Counted from the stretch's first letter, positions 12,440-23,496 are shown. The stretch is DNA of 64,000 nt from Stachybotrys elegans (GCA_020746835.1 JAGPNK010000001.1:1116001-1180000), one strand, 5' to 3'. Made by a program: numbers and translations. Notes: a model not told the origin generated them from the sequence alone.

Positions 12440-12675
12440 AGGAGTAGAGTAGGTGGGCGCTGAGCCCAGCCAGCCCAGTGCTCCGAATGTATGATTTTCA
12501 TGAAGAGTGGCTGCAGATATGCAATAAAATGCTAATTTTTGACATGTCGCTCCCGGGACGCCGCCCAATCGCCAATATGTGTGTGTATGTTTCCAAGTCA
12601 ATCGTGGTCCTGGTAGAACGCCACATGCTATGTAACCATCCATACCTCGTCGACGCCGTGACGCCGTGCGCTCCT

Positions 12676-13270
12676 CTAGTCCTCGCCAAGACTGGCGCGC
12701 ACGCACTTGCGGCACTGCTTCCGAAAGTCCTTGTTCTTGCCCTCGCGCTCCTCGCGCAGCATGCGGGCGGCCTCGACGTTGGCGGGGCTCTCGTCGTTGG
12801 GGCTGTGGAAGAGGCTGATGGTGCTGAGGAGGATGGTCTCGGGGGTCTGGACGGGGCTCCAGCGCTCGGCGGCCGACTCGTAGCCATACTTGTCCTCCTC
12901 CGGGGGGTGCAGGATCGAGATGCACAGGTCGCCGTTGGCGTAGATGTTGGGATGGAAGGGCACGGGGTCCTGGAAGGTGAGCGAGGGCGGCATGAGGGGG
13001 TAGCTGGTCGGGAAGGCGAGGTGGGCTCGAAAGTTGCCTCCTAAGAGATGATTGTCAGCAAAGACGAGGGACGTTGACGTTGACGTTGACGTTGGGTCGC
13101 GCACCGCCGTAGTATTTGCAGTCGTCGGAGATCATGAGCATCACCTCCCACTTGAAGATGTTGTTGTCGTTGACCAAGCCGCACGAGATGCCGGGGATGT
13201 CCTTGCTCGTCTGCATCTCCTTGAGCTGACGCTTGAGCAGCGAGGCCGCGGCAGCTGGGTTGGCGGCCAT
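12676..13270 (-). CDS. Ubiquitin-conjugating enzyme E2 (Ubc7/UBE2G1 type)
   Basis: Predicted 176-residue E2 that accepts ubiquitin from E1 as a thioester and passes it to E3-bound substrates. In fungi this type supports ER-associated degradation. Exons are 13105-13270 and 12676-13040. The intron is GTGCGC..TTAG; an alternative acceptor 3 nt downstream (GAG) would drop one Gly from 'YYGGGNF'. The UBC fold runs the full length. Visible features are the 'HPN' motif (85-87), catalytic Cys95 in 'NGDLCISILHPP', and the acidic-loop insertion 'PPEEDKYGYESAAERW' that defines the Ubc7/Cdc34 class. 'TPETILLS' and 'NDESPANVEAA' match UBE2G1 more than UBE2G2. The intron contains an ACGTTG hexamer array. 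Confidence 0.94.
13068..13094 (+). repeat. ACGTTG microsatellite inside the E2 intron
   Basis: Four perfect tandem copies of the hexamer GACGTT lie within the 64-nt intron of the E2 gene and occupy close to half of it. Splice signals lie outside the array. Confidence 0.8.
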
Positions 13271-13812
13271 GATTGAGGAGAAATCTGGCTGAGCGGCAGA
13301 GGAAGGGAAAGAGTCGGGGGTGGTGCTGTGTATCTACGCTGAGCTGATCTCGGACACGGGAGGGAGACGCTGATGGTGGGGGATGGGAGACGCTGGGCCG
13401 AGTTTTGTAGTAGAGAATACTGGAATAGGCCGCGGGTGGAGAGCGCCTGGCGCCCCCACCATCGCGGCATGCCCGCAGATGCTACATGTCTAGTACACCG
13501 GTTGGTTGGGTTAGATGCTGCGCCGGGGCTGCATGCGGCTGAGGAGTCGAGACTGTACTGGCTGGGGATGGGCCGGGGAGCATTGAGAAATTTTCAAGCC
13601 ATGGATGCTGGTTGTGAGACATTGCATGTGGCGGTCAAGCAATCCATCCGAGGCGAGATGCGATTTGACGATGTGAATGTCGTGGGATGCCTCTGGCGTG
13701 GAAAACTGCTGTATTTATCCAATTCCATAGAACCATTGATAATCTTACACATAAATCGGCGCTCTGTGTGCGCAGGGTATCTCGCCATCCACCCGTCTGC
13801 CGTCTGCCCTCG
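13271..13812. other. Intergenic region between two minus-strand genes
   Basis: This is the promoter and 5' leader of the E2 gene and the 3' flank of snu23. The long plus-strand open frame here is mostly antisense to snu23 and has no domain support. No gene is seen. Confidence 0.5.
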
Positions 13813-14585
13813 CTACTTCTTGGACGTGCCAAAGCCCGTAAACCCCATCTGGGCCATCATGTCGTCCTCGTCGTGCTCCCCCTCGATCCTCACGTCCTCG
13901 CCGTACTCGGTCTTGACCTTGGCGGCCTGGTCCTTGTCCGCGCGCTTCCGCTCCGCCTCGTCTCTCCTCTTCTTGCGCCGCTCCTCGGCCTCGACCGCCG
14001 CCTCCTGCTCCCGCAGCTTCAGCCGCTCGTGTAGACTCGTTGCTTTTTCCTTCTCGAGCTCCTCGCGTCGCTGCACGTGCATGGCTATCCGCTCGCGCAC
14101 CTCCTCCACCGTCGCTCGCTTCACCTCTGCCGTCTGTCCTGCATTGAGGAGATGCTGCGTCGTGTTCAAGTGCTCCCTATGTACTGTTAGGCCTCCCGGA
14201 TGGGGACACTGTAGGATCTCGGGGTGCTAGCTTACACGAATTGGAGATTGTCCTTGAAGGTCAGATCGCAGGACTCGCAGTAGAAACCCGCACTGCGTCC
14301 ACGCTTGCCGACGCCTGCACCGGCCGGGACTAGCTGCGTCTTGCCGACCTGGTGGGATACATCGAGGACGGTACGCCGCGCCGAGGTGAGCGTCTCGTTG
14401 CCGGTCAACGGCTTGTAGTATTTCTTGCCGGCAAGCTTGGCCTCGTAACGCGCCTTGCTCTCTTCCCGCTCCTTGGTCTCGCGGTCCTTGGCCTTTTGCG
14501 CGTACTCGTCCAGGTCCCACGTCTTTCGAAAGTCGGTATCGCCGGCCGGCGCGCCGTACGCGCTTCCCTTCTTCGAGTCCGACAT
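13813..14585 (-). CDS. snu23: U4/U6.U5 tri-snRNP protein Snu23 (ZMAT2 homologue)
   Basis: Predicted 237-residue nuclear splicing factor of the B-complex tri-snRNP. Exons are 14236-14585 and 13813-14176; the intron (GTAAGC..ATAG) joins 'LQFV' to 'EHLNTTQH'. It contains one U1-type C2H2 zinc finger: 'FYCESC', then His in 'EHLNTTQH'. The N-terminal '[18 protein letters not shown]' is the hallmark Snu23/ZMAT2 motif. The finger is followed by a long charged helix (Glu/Arg/Lys-rich, about 130-205). The C-terminus ends in '[11 protein letters not shown]', which resembles the conserved Snu23 tail. Length fits the family. Only 232 bp separate it from the divergent dph5 gene, so they probably share a promoter region. 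Confidence 0.93.
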
Positions 14586-14817
14586 GGCTGCGAGGTGGGC
14601 GGCGGAGAGAAGGGGGAGAATGGGACAGCAGGAGTTGTGTCGGAAGAAGCTTGACCTCCAATTTCCCGGCGCAGGGACCGCCATGACGTTTGGTTTTACA
14701 GTGGGCACCAGCGCGCACATCCATGCTCAGGACCCCGCCGCGGGGTACTTTGCAGACTTTCAGCGCATTCAACTTTTTTCTTCCTCCCGCCATCTGCGAT
14801 TTGCGATTTGCGACACC

Positions 14818-15783
14818 ATGCTGTACCTCGTGGGGCTGGGTCTCTCTGACGAGACCGACATTACTGTCAAGGGATTGGAGGTGGTCAAGAAGGCGTCTAG
14901 GGTCTATCTCGAAGCTTACACGAGCATCCTGCTTGTTGACCAGGCAGTTCTGGTAGGCTTCGTGACTCTGAGTCTCTTGCAGGGCTAACGCTGACTGCAG
15001 TAGGAAGAATACTATGGACGGTCCATCACAGTAGCCGACCGTGAGATGGTCGAGTCCAACAGCGACGAGATTCTGCGCAACGCCCAGACTGAGGATGTAG
15101 CATTCCTCGTCGTGGGCGACCCCTTTGGGTGAGAGGCCCCGGACATGCTAATGTTACCTTGGGCGGGAGCTGACTTGGGAAGTGCAACAACGCATACAGA
15201 CCTTGTCATCCGAGCCCGTGAGCTATCTATCCCCGTCAGAACCGTACCCAACGCATCCATCCTTTCTGGCATCGGAGCCTGTGGCCTCCAGCTGTACAAC
15301 TTTGGGCAGACCGTGTCCATGGTTTTCTTTACCGACTCATGGAAGCCGGCCTCCTTTTACGACCGCATCAAGGAGAACCGCTCCGTTGGCCTGCACACGC
15401 TGGTGCTCGTCGACATCAAGGTCAAGGAGCCCAGCCTCGAGAATCTCGCCAGGGGAAGAATGATCTACGAGCCCCCGCGCTACATGACTGTCGGTCAGTG
15501 CGCGCAGCAGATGCTCGAGATTGAGGACGAGCGCAAGGAAGGTGTCTATACCAAGGACAGTCTGGCTATTGGCGCCGCCAGAGTTGGCGGCAAGACGGAG
15601 AAGTTTGTCGCAGGCACGCTCGAAGAGCTGTGCTCGGCGGATGATGCCCTGGGCCCCCCTCTTCACAGCCTGGTGCTCCTGGGAAGGAGGACTCACGAGT
15701 TGGAGCACGACTTTGTCCGGGAGTTTGCCCTGGACAAGGAGAAGTGGGATGCGCTGTGGAAGGCCGACTACGGGAAGCAATAA
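14818..15783 (+). CDS. dph5: Diphthine synthase (Dph5)
   Basis: Predicted 286-residue SAM-dependent methyltransferase. It methylates the modified histidine of translation elongation factor 2, the second step of diphthamide synthesis. Exons are 14818-14952, 15004-15128 and 15183-15783. Introns are GTAGGC..GTAG and GTGAGA..GAAG; the second splice restores the family motif 'GDPFGATTHTDL'. The N-terminal '[20 protein letters not shown]' and '[19 protein letters not shown]' are typical of Dph5, a member of the tetrapyrrole methylase fold. The C-terminal half with '[14 protein letters not shown]' and '[17 protein letters not shown]' matches eukaryotic members. The length is standard. It is divergent from snu23 over 232 bp. 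Confidence 0.95.
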
Positions 15784-16805
15784 CTATGTGACTCCCAAAC
15801 TTGGCTCCCGATAGTTAGACTTCAATCTGAATGAGAGGTGGCACGGGATGCCTTTCGGCATTGGTGGATTTTGTATCAAACGACGTCTGTCACAGAGTGA
15901 GTTGTTCAGGATGATGGAGCCTGGTGAGACGATCTTGCAGCCCATCCGATAAGGGTGGTCGAATGCAACCTCGTAACGTCAGAGAAGAGGCTTTGAACTA
16001 TGGCTCCATCATAAACGAGCCACAAAAGTCAAGTCATATGAACTGTCGATGAACCCTGGGAGGGCTTGATGAATGTGGAGCAACGGCCAACGGTTCAATA
16101 TGCAGCCTCCCCGCCATTTTGACCGCAACGGCGCATGATTCGTACAAGGGATCGGTGTCGTTGGGCGTATGCAGTCCATCAGGTCGCGACGGCGTGGGAT
16201 TCGTCAATGGAGCTCGTTGGCTCAAGGGTGCGCATGCAGAACAAATCATCGAGTCGGCAGAGCGCGAGCCTGTCAGATGCTGAGGCCGAAGAGGGAGTGG
16301 ACTCTGCATCCCGCGGCGTCCCCACCAGAGGCCCCAGAGGCCACTCGAGGCCTGTAGGTCACCTGACGGCGCGCCGACCCTAGCGCACGACGCCCCCAAG
16401 GCCCCTGCATCAGGGAGCGAGGCGACGCGATGGCGCCTGAAGTCGAAAAGGGCGGGCCTGTGGGCGGTGGGCTTGGCCCATTGTTAGGCGTCACTGGTCG
16501 TTGGCCAGGTCCCCATCTCCTTCCCGCTCTCGCCATTGTTGCGACCCAATCCGACCTGGACCTGCTCCAGACATTGGACAGCGCCTGTCGCTCCGTTTTT
16601 TTGTGCAGCTGCACCTTCCGGGATCTGGTCGCCCACCCGGTTGGCGCTCGTGGAGAAAGAGCGAATAACCTTTGTCGCTTCGCCCGATACACCTGCGCGC
16701 CTTTGTGTTTAATATCTACAACCTGCGATCCGCGCGCCAGATGCAAAATCCCACCTCGCGCCATTCCCTCGACGACCGCACATCCGCAGCGCCTCACAGC
16801 ACCTC
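15784..16805. other. Intergenic region upstream of the Ecm11-domain gene
   Basis: No convincing gene is seen. The GC-rich part from about 16270 to 16800 has long open frames on both strands through base composition alone, and none has a recognisable domain. It probably holds the promoter and 5' leader of the gene starting near 16806. Confidence 0.5.
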
Positions 16806-18395
16806 ATGCCTACCTCGCCGCGCACCCGTCCCATGAGCATCCTGAGCCCCTTCAAGTCCAAGGCCCAGAGACAGCCCACCTCTCCTCCGGACAAGAAACC
16901 CGCCCACAGGCCGCCCTCGGCCGCGAGAACCGACGCCATGGCCCCGGGCATCAAGGCCCGGAGCGGCAAGCTGGCAGCCTTTGCTCATGGCATCTCCAAC
17001 GGACCAAGCAGCGAGGCCATCGCCCAATACCAAGGCCCACCGCCCGCTCAGAGATTGATCCCAGACAAACGAGCCCCTACGCCCTTGAGCAAGAGATCGC
17101 CTACACCGCAACGCGCGCCCACGTCACCTCCCACAAAGCAGACCAGGCTGGAAGCCGCCGAGGCCGCTAGGCTGCCCATACCAAAGAACACTCGGTATGC
17201 CCGCGACAATGGCATCTCGAGCCCGCCTCCGCCCCAGTCTCCCCCAAACGATATCCACCCAGCCCTGCGCCGACCCAGAGCCAACTCGAACGATAACAAC
17301 GGCGGGCTCTTTGCAGGCTCCCAGCTGGGGGAGAGCTTCATGAACTCTGGGCTCACTACCCCACAGAATGAGCGCGACGAAGTGCTCTCAGACGCGGTCT
17401 ACGACACCAAGAGAAGCCCACCTAGGCCGGCGAGGGCCATCCGCGAGCAGCTCGAACCACCGGCACGGAGCAGCGATGACGCCTCATTCTACATAAGGGA
17501 GGACGGAATGATGACGGTCGTCACTGGCTCCAAGAGGCACGACCCTGCCTATCTGAAGGATGGTTTCCAAGAGACGAGCGTCAACATTAGGAAAAAGAGC
17601 CCCGAGCGCCGCCAGAACGCGCGCGAGCTGTCGACATCACCGGCAGAGAAGCAGAGGAAGCTTCCATACCGCGATTCAAAGAGGCAGAGGTCCTACGTCG
17701 AGGTGGGGGGCTACGGCGATGAGCCGAGGAGCTCTTCCCCCACCTTTGAGAGCACTGTGTGGCAGGCCCAGATGAAGACGGACGCCGGCCGGTCCAAACT
17801 GTTTCGTGAAATGGACGACGATGTTGTGTCATCCGTGGAGCCCGATGCTACCACACCCAAGGCATCCAAGGTTTCCAAATCCAAAGTCAAGCCTCCACAA
17901 AAGAGTCTGATGGAGAGCTCTATGCCTCCTGTAATGATGTCTCGCAACGACTCGAGAGACAAGAAGCGCCGCCGCAGCTTCGACTATGATGACATGGACC
18001 TGAGCGCCATGGCCTTTTCCGACCTCTTGCGACAACCCTTTGACCACGACCCAAGCAGGGGAGCAGCTCCGGGCGGGCATGATATCCGCGGAGAGACCCA
18101 GGCGGACAAGCTGGAACGGTTCCGCAGGCAAGGAGAAAAGGAGCAGCGGCAGATGTTTGTCCGAATGTCGATGGACGATTGGGAGACGGCGGGTGACTGG
18201 TTCGTGGATCAGTTCACCGATCTGATGCAGAAGATGAAGCAAGCCCGGCAAAACAAGCGAAGGATGATTAAGAAATTCGAGGCCGAGATTGCCGAGCGAG
18301 AGGAGGCAGTGCGTCTCCGTTCCGAGGCCATTGACCGCAAGCTGGTCAAGATGAAGCAGGACGGACAGCGCGTGGTGGAGGACAAGGATGTCTAA
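16806..18395 (+). CDS. Ecm11-domain protein
   Basis: Single-exon gene for a 529-residue protein. The first 370 residues are Pro/Ser/Arg-rich and predicted disordered, with many 'SP' and 'TP' sites of the kind cyclin-dependent kinases use. The C-terminal part from about residue 390 is conserved. It starts with 'MAFSDLLRQPFDHDP' and continues into a charged helical segment with 'DDWETAGDWFVDQF' and a Lys/Arg/Glu-rich coiled coil. That pattern fits the Ecm11 domain (Pfam family of that name). Yeast Ecm11 works with Gmc2 in the synaptonemal complex, so a meiotic chromosome role is possible but not shown. The start is uncertain: 16806 or the next ATG at 16833, which begins 'MSILSPFKSK'. Confidence 0.78.
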   Translation: MPTSPRTRPMSILSPFKSKAQRQPTSPPDKKPAHRPPSAARTDAMAPGIKARSGKLAAFAHGISNGPSSEAIAQYQGPPPAQRLIPDKRAPTPLSKRSPTPQRAPTSPPTKQTRLEAAEAARLPIPKNTRYARDNGISSPPPPQSPPNDIHPALRRPRANSNDNNGGLFAGSQLGESFMNSGLTTPQNERDEVLSDAVYDTKRSPPRPARAIREQLEPPARSSDDASFYIREDGMMTVVTGSKRHDPAYLKDGFQETSVNIRKKSPERRQNARELSTSPAEKQRKLPYRDSKRQRSYVEVGGYGDEPRSSSPTFESTVWQAQMKTDAGRSKLFREMDDDVVSSVEPDATTPKASKVSKSKVKPPQKSLMESSMPPVMMSRNDSRDKKRRRSFDYDDMDLSAMAFSDLLRQPFDHDPSRGAAPGGHDIRGETQADKLERFRRQGEKEQRQMFVRMSMDDWETAGDWFVDQFTDLMQKMKQARQNKRRMIKKFEAEIAEREEAVRLRSEAIDRKLVKMKQDGQRVVEDKDV

Positions 18396-18526
18396 TCATG
18401 TTCCAGTATCATGACCGTAACGAATGTTGGGCGGCGGCAATACTCATTTTCTTGGGCGCAATTTGGTGGGAAGGACCTGTCATGTCACGAGTATATCTCC
18501 CAACTGTTTTGATGAGCGTTTAATTT

Positions 18527-19467
18527 CTATATCCGAACAACTTGCTTTACTTTTCTATCCTGCCCGACAACCATGCGCAGCTGTGCACCCGGTCTGTCCT
18601 TGAATATTCCCTGCCGCACCCCGTCTGTGAATAGTTCATATGCTGGGAAATATCCATCGACAAAGTGGACGACCTGATCCGGCGTCATGCCGGCGTTGGG
18701 GTCTCCCTTCTCGATACGGAGGTGCTCCTCTTGCTGCTGGCGCCACCCATAGACGTACTCGAGATCTTGGGCGTCGATGTGGATAAAGGCATCAAACAGG
18801 TCAGTCAGAGCATCGTACTGGCGGAGCTTGTCGTTGATGAGCAGGAGGTGCTCGGGAGGGTGTTTGTTGAGCGTTCGGCTGGGGGCCTCGCGTCGGGCTG
18901 CAAGAGCGTCAGTGGCCAACGGACGAAAGCCTACGGACCAGCCTTCCAGTATGACGGCCTGAACAAGCGGCTGGCCAGGTTGGTTTACGGGTTTCCACTG
19001 CGACTCGGGCAGACGGTCGCCCTGACCACCAAAGGCGGCCTTGTCATACTGAGGCAGCTTAGTAGGCCGCCGGTTCATCACGTCATCGATGAAGCGAACG
19101 GCCAGCGGGACATCGTGTGTTCCTGGGCGTGTGAGCGACGAGCCAACATAAAATGTATAGCGACTTGATGCGTGTTACCAGGTTCCCCACGATGCTGGAG
19201 TAGGGCATTGTCGGCGTGAGCCTGCGCCAGCGCTACTTGGTCCTCATGGGTGAGGTAGAAGTCGTCAATGCTGCACACCAAAGTCGGGATGTCGTGGCTC
19301 TCGAGGGTCTGGGAGAGCGCCCGGACGAGGGTAGTCTTGCCTGCGCCCTGGATGCCATTGAGGCCGACGACAAAGGGCCGCGAATCGGAACGGGCCTGGT
19401 GCAGCCGAAGCCGTTCCAGGATAAATGGGATGCATAGCGGCGTCTTGTCGTCGATAAAAGATGCCAT
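18527..19467 (-). CDS. P-loop kinase of the Tda10/glycerate kinase-like family
   Basis: Predicted 294-residue protein related to yeast Tda10 (YGR205W) and to plant D-glycerate 3-kinase and uridine kinase-like P-loop kinases. Exons are 19179-19467 and 18527-19122. The intron (GTAACA..CCAG) joins 'RGEPG' to 'THDVPLA'. A Walker A motif is visible as 'GLNGIQGAGKTT' (about 35-46), followed by 'CSIDDFYLTHEDQ', whose DDFY is typical of the group. 'GEPGTHD', 'YDKAAFGGQGDR' and 'VILEGWSVGF' are further family motifs. The natural substrate of the fungal proteins is not settled. An upstream in-frame ATG at 19533 would add 22 residues. I prefer 19467 because its context (GCCATGGC) is stronger and it leaves a family-sized protein. 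Confidence 0.88.
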
Positions 19468-20025
19468 GGCGAGGGGTGGGATGAAGGAGCGGGCGTTGGG
19501 ACGTTCGGCTACGGACGCGGCAATTGAGGCCATATGCTGCCCCGGATTTCACGATGCGTGGGGCACGCGTGTGGGGTAACACTCCATTAATCGGGCTATG
19601 TACAATGCTTCGGGTTCCTGTCTAGAAGGAGAACATAAAGGACACGGAAGTGGCTGGTGGTTCTTGGGGCAGAGCATGCCGTGGGAGGATCTGGGAGGTG
19701 CTGAAGACCGGAATGGCAGGACCGACGGCCCATGCAAGCAATGTCGCACATTATCCGTATGTAGAGGAGCCGACGAGGCAGAGGGTGAGTAGCGCACGAT
19801 ATTTTCTAAGTGCAGTTTTGCATCAGCTACTAGAATCCCGTCCGAGACTGAAGAGAATCTCCTGGATTATCACGTTGCTTGCACATGGTTGTAAGCACAT
19901 GCACATGACCTCATCCTCTGGTCCCGGCAAGAGCGTTGGAGATGGCATGTGAAGGCTGGAGGCTGGAGGCAGGAGCGGGCAACGCCCATGTCCCCTCCGG
20001 GTCTAGCGCCTCCGCATTTCACACC

Positions 20026-20031
20026 CCTCGG
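20026..20031 (+). promoter_or_regulatory. CCTCGG element in the fox2 promoter
   Basis: Core hexamer of fungal fatty-acid regulators (FarA/FarB/Ctf1), 251-256 bp upstream of the fox2 ATG. Together with the inverted copy at 20056 it makes a plausible oleate/fatty-acid response site. Assignment rests on motif and gene function only. Confidence 0.45.
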
Positions 20032-20055
20032 TACCCCCAGCCAGCACAGCTTGAG

Positions 20056-20061
20056 CCGAGG
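20056..20061 (-). promoter_or_regulatory. Inverted CCTCGG (CCGAGG) element in the fox2 promoter
   Basis: This is the reverse complement of the FarA-type core, 24 bp after the forward copy and 221-226 bp upstream of the fox2 ATG. Confidence 0.45.
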
Positions 20062-20281
20062 CTTCCCATAATGCCGTTACCTGTTGCCGCAGCTTTTAAC
20101 CATCCGCCAATTCTCCAGACTCTCCCGCATTCATCTTGACCTTCTTCCCCATCAGATACCCTTTTTGCCCTCCCCCATTACCACTCATATCCTTTCCTCC
20201 CCCCTCCTACCCATCCTCTTGAGCCACCGTGTTGTCATCGCGTCGGGCTCATTTCCATTCCTCCACAGCACATTCGTCACC

Positions 20282-23200
20282 ATGGCTGAGCAATTGAGAT
20301 ACGACGGCCAGGTTGTCGTCGTCACCGGCGCTGGCGGTGGCCTCGGCAAGGCATATGCCACCTTCTTTGGCTCCCGCGGTGCCAAGGTCGTCGTAAACGA
20401 CCTCGGAGGCTCCTTCCAGGGCGAGGGCAACTCGACAAAGGTGAGCTCGCGCACGCGCACGCGCCCAGCTCCAGCTCCGGATCGCGCAGACAAGCTGACT
20501 ACGAACCAGGCCGCAGATGTTGTCGTCGACGAGATCAAGGCCGCGGGCGGCGAGGCCGTCGCCAACTACGACAGCGTCGAGAACGGCGACCGCATCATTG
20601 CCACGGCCATCGATGCCTTTGGCCGTATCGATGTCCTCATCAACAACGCCGGCATCCTCCGCGATGTCAGCTTCAAGAACATAAAGGACCAGGACTGGGA
20701 TCTCATCATGAAGGTCCACGTAACCGGCTCCTACAAGTGCGCCCGCGCCGCCTGGCCCTACTTCAGGAAGCAAAAGTACGGCCGCGTCATCAACACCGCC
20801 TCGGCTGCTGGTCTCTTTGGAAACTTTGGCCAGACCAACTACTCGGCCGCCAAGCTGGCCATGGTCGGCTTCACCGAGACCCTGGCCAAGGAGGGCGCCA
20901 AGTACAACATCATCTGCAACGTCATTGCACCCATCGGTATGTCAACCCCCTCGCCTGCTGGTGGCGAGCAATGCTGACCTCTGTAATAGCCGCCAGCCGT
21001 ATGACGGAGACTGTCATGCCTCCTGATGTGCTCGAGAGCCTCAAGCCCGACTGGATCGTCCCCATGGTCGCCGTCCTCGTCCACAAGAACAACACCACCG
21101 AGACGGGCAGTATCTTCGAGCTCGGCGGCGGCCACGTCGCCAAGCTGCGCTGGGAGCGATCCAGCGGTCTCCTCCTCAAGGCCGACCAGTCCTACACCCC
21201 CGGTGCCATCCTCAAGAAGTGGGACAAGGTGGTTGACTTCTCCAACCCCCAGTACCCCACGGGCCCCAACGACTTCATGACCCTGCTCGAGGAGTCGATG
21301 AAGATGGGACCCAACGAGGAGGGAGAGAAGCTCGACTTTAGCGGCCGCGTCGCCCTCGTCACCGGAGGTGGTGCTGGCATCGGAAGGGCATACTGCCTGG
21401 CGTTTGCCAAGTACGGCGCCTCCATCGTCGTCAACGATCTCGTCAACCCTGACGACGTTGTCGCTGAGATTAAGAAGATGGGAGGCAAGGCCGTGGGCGT
21501 CAAGGCGTCGGCCGAGGACGGTGAAGCCGTCGTCAAGGGCGCCATTGATGCGTTCGGTCGCATCGACATTATTGTCAACAACGCAGGTATCCTGCGAGAC
21601 AAGGCCTTTTCCAACATGGACGACAACCTGTGGAACCCCGTCCTGAACGTCCACCTCCGCGGCACCTACAAGGTGACCAAGGCTGCCTGGCCCTACTTCC
21701 TCAAGCAAAAGTACGGCCGCGTGCTCAACACCACCTCGACCAGCGGAATCTACGGCAACTTTGGCCAGGCCAACTACGCTGCTGCTGTAAGTCATCCTGC
21801 GAATACATCCTTGAGTCTTGCTGATTTTGTAGAAATGCGGTATCCTCGGCTTCTCGCGCGCCCTCGCCCAGGAGGGTGCCAAGTACAACATCTACGTCAA
21901 CACCATTGCCCCCAACGCGGGCACTGCCATGACGGCTACCATCATGCCCGAGGAGATGGTCCAGGCCTTCAAGCCCGACTACATTGCACCCCTTGTCCTC
22001 CTGCTCTGCAGCGACAAGTGCCCTGACCCTACCGGCGGCCTGTACGAGGTTGGCAGCGGCTGGTGCGGCCGCACCCGCTGGCAGCGAACTGGCGGCCACG
22101 GCTTCCCCGTGGACGTGAAGCTCGTTCCCGAGGAGGTGGTCAAGCACTGGAAGGACATTGTCACCTTTGACAAGCGCGCCGACCACCCCGAGAAGGCGTC
22201 GGACTCGCTGTCCAAGATCATGGCCAACATGGAGAACAAGAGCCAGAAGGTATGATTTGTATATATAGCTATGTAGATTACTGCTGACTGTCGCAATCGC
22301 AGTCGGAAGCAAGCAATCAATATCTGGATGCCATCAACAAGGCCCTCTCTCTCGAGGGTGAGCCCACCCTTTACAACTATGAGCAGCGCGACGCCATCCT
22401 GTACAACCTCGGCGTCGGCGCCAAGCGCACTGATCTGAAATATGTCTTGTATGTTGCCCAATGCCGCTTCACCTCCACATGCTAACCCTTCGCAGCGAGG
22501 GAGCCGAGGACTTCCAGCTCGTGCCCACGTTTGGCGTCATCCCCCCCTTCAACACCGAGATGCCGTTTGGCTTTGATGACATTGTGCCCAACTTCTCCCC
22601 CATGATGCTGCTGCATGGCGAGCAGTACCTCGAGATCCGCAAGTACCCCATCCCCACGTCGGAGAACCTCGTCTCCCGCGGCCGCCTCCTCGAGGTCGTC
22701 GACAAGGGCAACGCCGCCGTCGTCAAGACGGGCATCACCACCACCATTGCATCCAGCGGCGAGGAGGTCTTTTACAACGAGATGACCGTGTTCCTGCGTG
22801 GCTGCGGAGGCTTCGGCGGGCCCAAGAAGGGCAAGGACCGTGGTGCCGCCACGGCCGCCAACGCCCCTCCCAAGCGCATGCCGGACGCGGTTGCCGAGGA
22901 GAAGACATCGGAGGACCAGGCTGCCATCTACCGCCTCAGCGGTGACTACAAGTGAGTATCCTTCCTTGCAACTGCCCGACCCTGCTAACTGGGACAGCCC
23001 CCTCCACATTGATCCCGCGTTCGCCAAGGTCGGCGGCTTCAAGGACCCCATCCTCCACGGCCTCTGCTTCTTTGGCATTGCCGGAAAGGCCGTCTACGAG
23101 AGGTGAGCACATTCCCAGCCTGGCACTACTCGAAGCTAACAAGTCAGGTTCGGCGCTTTCAAGAACATCAAGGTGCGCTTCGCCGGCCCCGTCATCCCCG

Positions 23201-23334
23201 GCCAGACGCTCATCACGGAGATGTGGCGCGACGGCAACAAGATTACCTTCCAGGTCAAGGTCAAGGAGACGGGCAAGCTGGCCATTGCCGGCGCGGCCGC
23301 GGAGCTGGTGGGCTCCCCCGCCGGCAAGCTGTAG
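20282..23334 (+). CDS. fox2: Peroxisomal multifunctional beta-oxidation enzyme (hydratase-dehydrogenase)
   Basis: Predicted 897-residue enzyme with 2-enoyl-CoA hydratase 2 and (3R)-hydroxyacyl-CoA dehydrogenase activities, the second and third steps of peroxisomal beta-oxidation. Eight exons: 20282-20440, 20510-20936, 20990-21786, 21833-22249, 22303-22448, 22496-22951, 22998-23102, 23148-23334; all introns have GT..AG ends and the frame closes. There are two tandem short-chain dehydrogenase domains (about 1-300 and 310-610), with cofactor motifs '[11 protein letters not shown]' and '[11 protein letters not shown]'. The catalytic Tyr-Lys pairs are 'NYSAAK' and 'NYAAAK'; the second Lys is the first codon after intron 3. 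The C-terminal hot-dog hydratase 2 domain has '[17 protein letters not shown]', with the catalytic Asp and His. The protein ends 'GKL', an unusual peroxisomal signal. Intron 1 is 69 nt and stop-free. Confidence 0.96.
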
Positions 23335-23496
23335 GCTAGGTGGAATGATGAGTGATGCGATATTTGTATTATAGATGCCCATGAAAACTAGTTGCTCTGT
23401 CTCTCTACAATTGTCATTTCTCGTGTGTAGCCTGTCCCTTTGGTCCGTCCGTCAACCCGTGATCCTACCAAAACAAAAAAACCTTGCATAGACGCC

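Larger units (their letters stand above)
19534..20281. other. Divergent promoter between the Tda10-like gene and fox2
   Basis: No gene is seen. The last 250 bp are pyrimidine-rich, as expected for a highly expressed fungal promoter and leader. CCTCGG and CCGAGG elements sit 24 bp apart at 20026 and 20056, about 220-255 bp before the fox2 start. Confidence 0.55.

Noticed and set aside
13373..14230. 285-codon plus-strand frame
   Set aside because: Largely antisense to snu23, with Ser/Arg-rich shadow composition and no domain.
16430..17170. 246-codon plus-strand frame upstream of and overlapping the Ecm11-domain gene
   Set aside because: It overlaps the well-supported gene in another frame and has no domain.
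20839..21891. 350-codon minus-strand frame
   Set aside because: Antisense to fox2 and crosses its introns; no domain.
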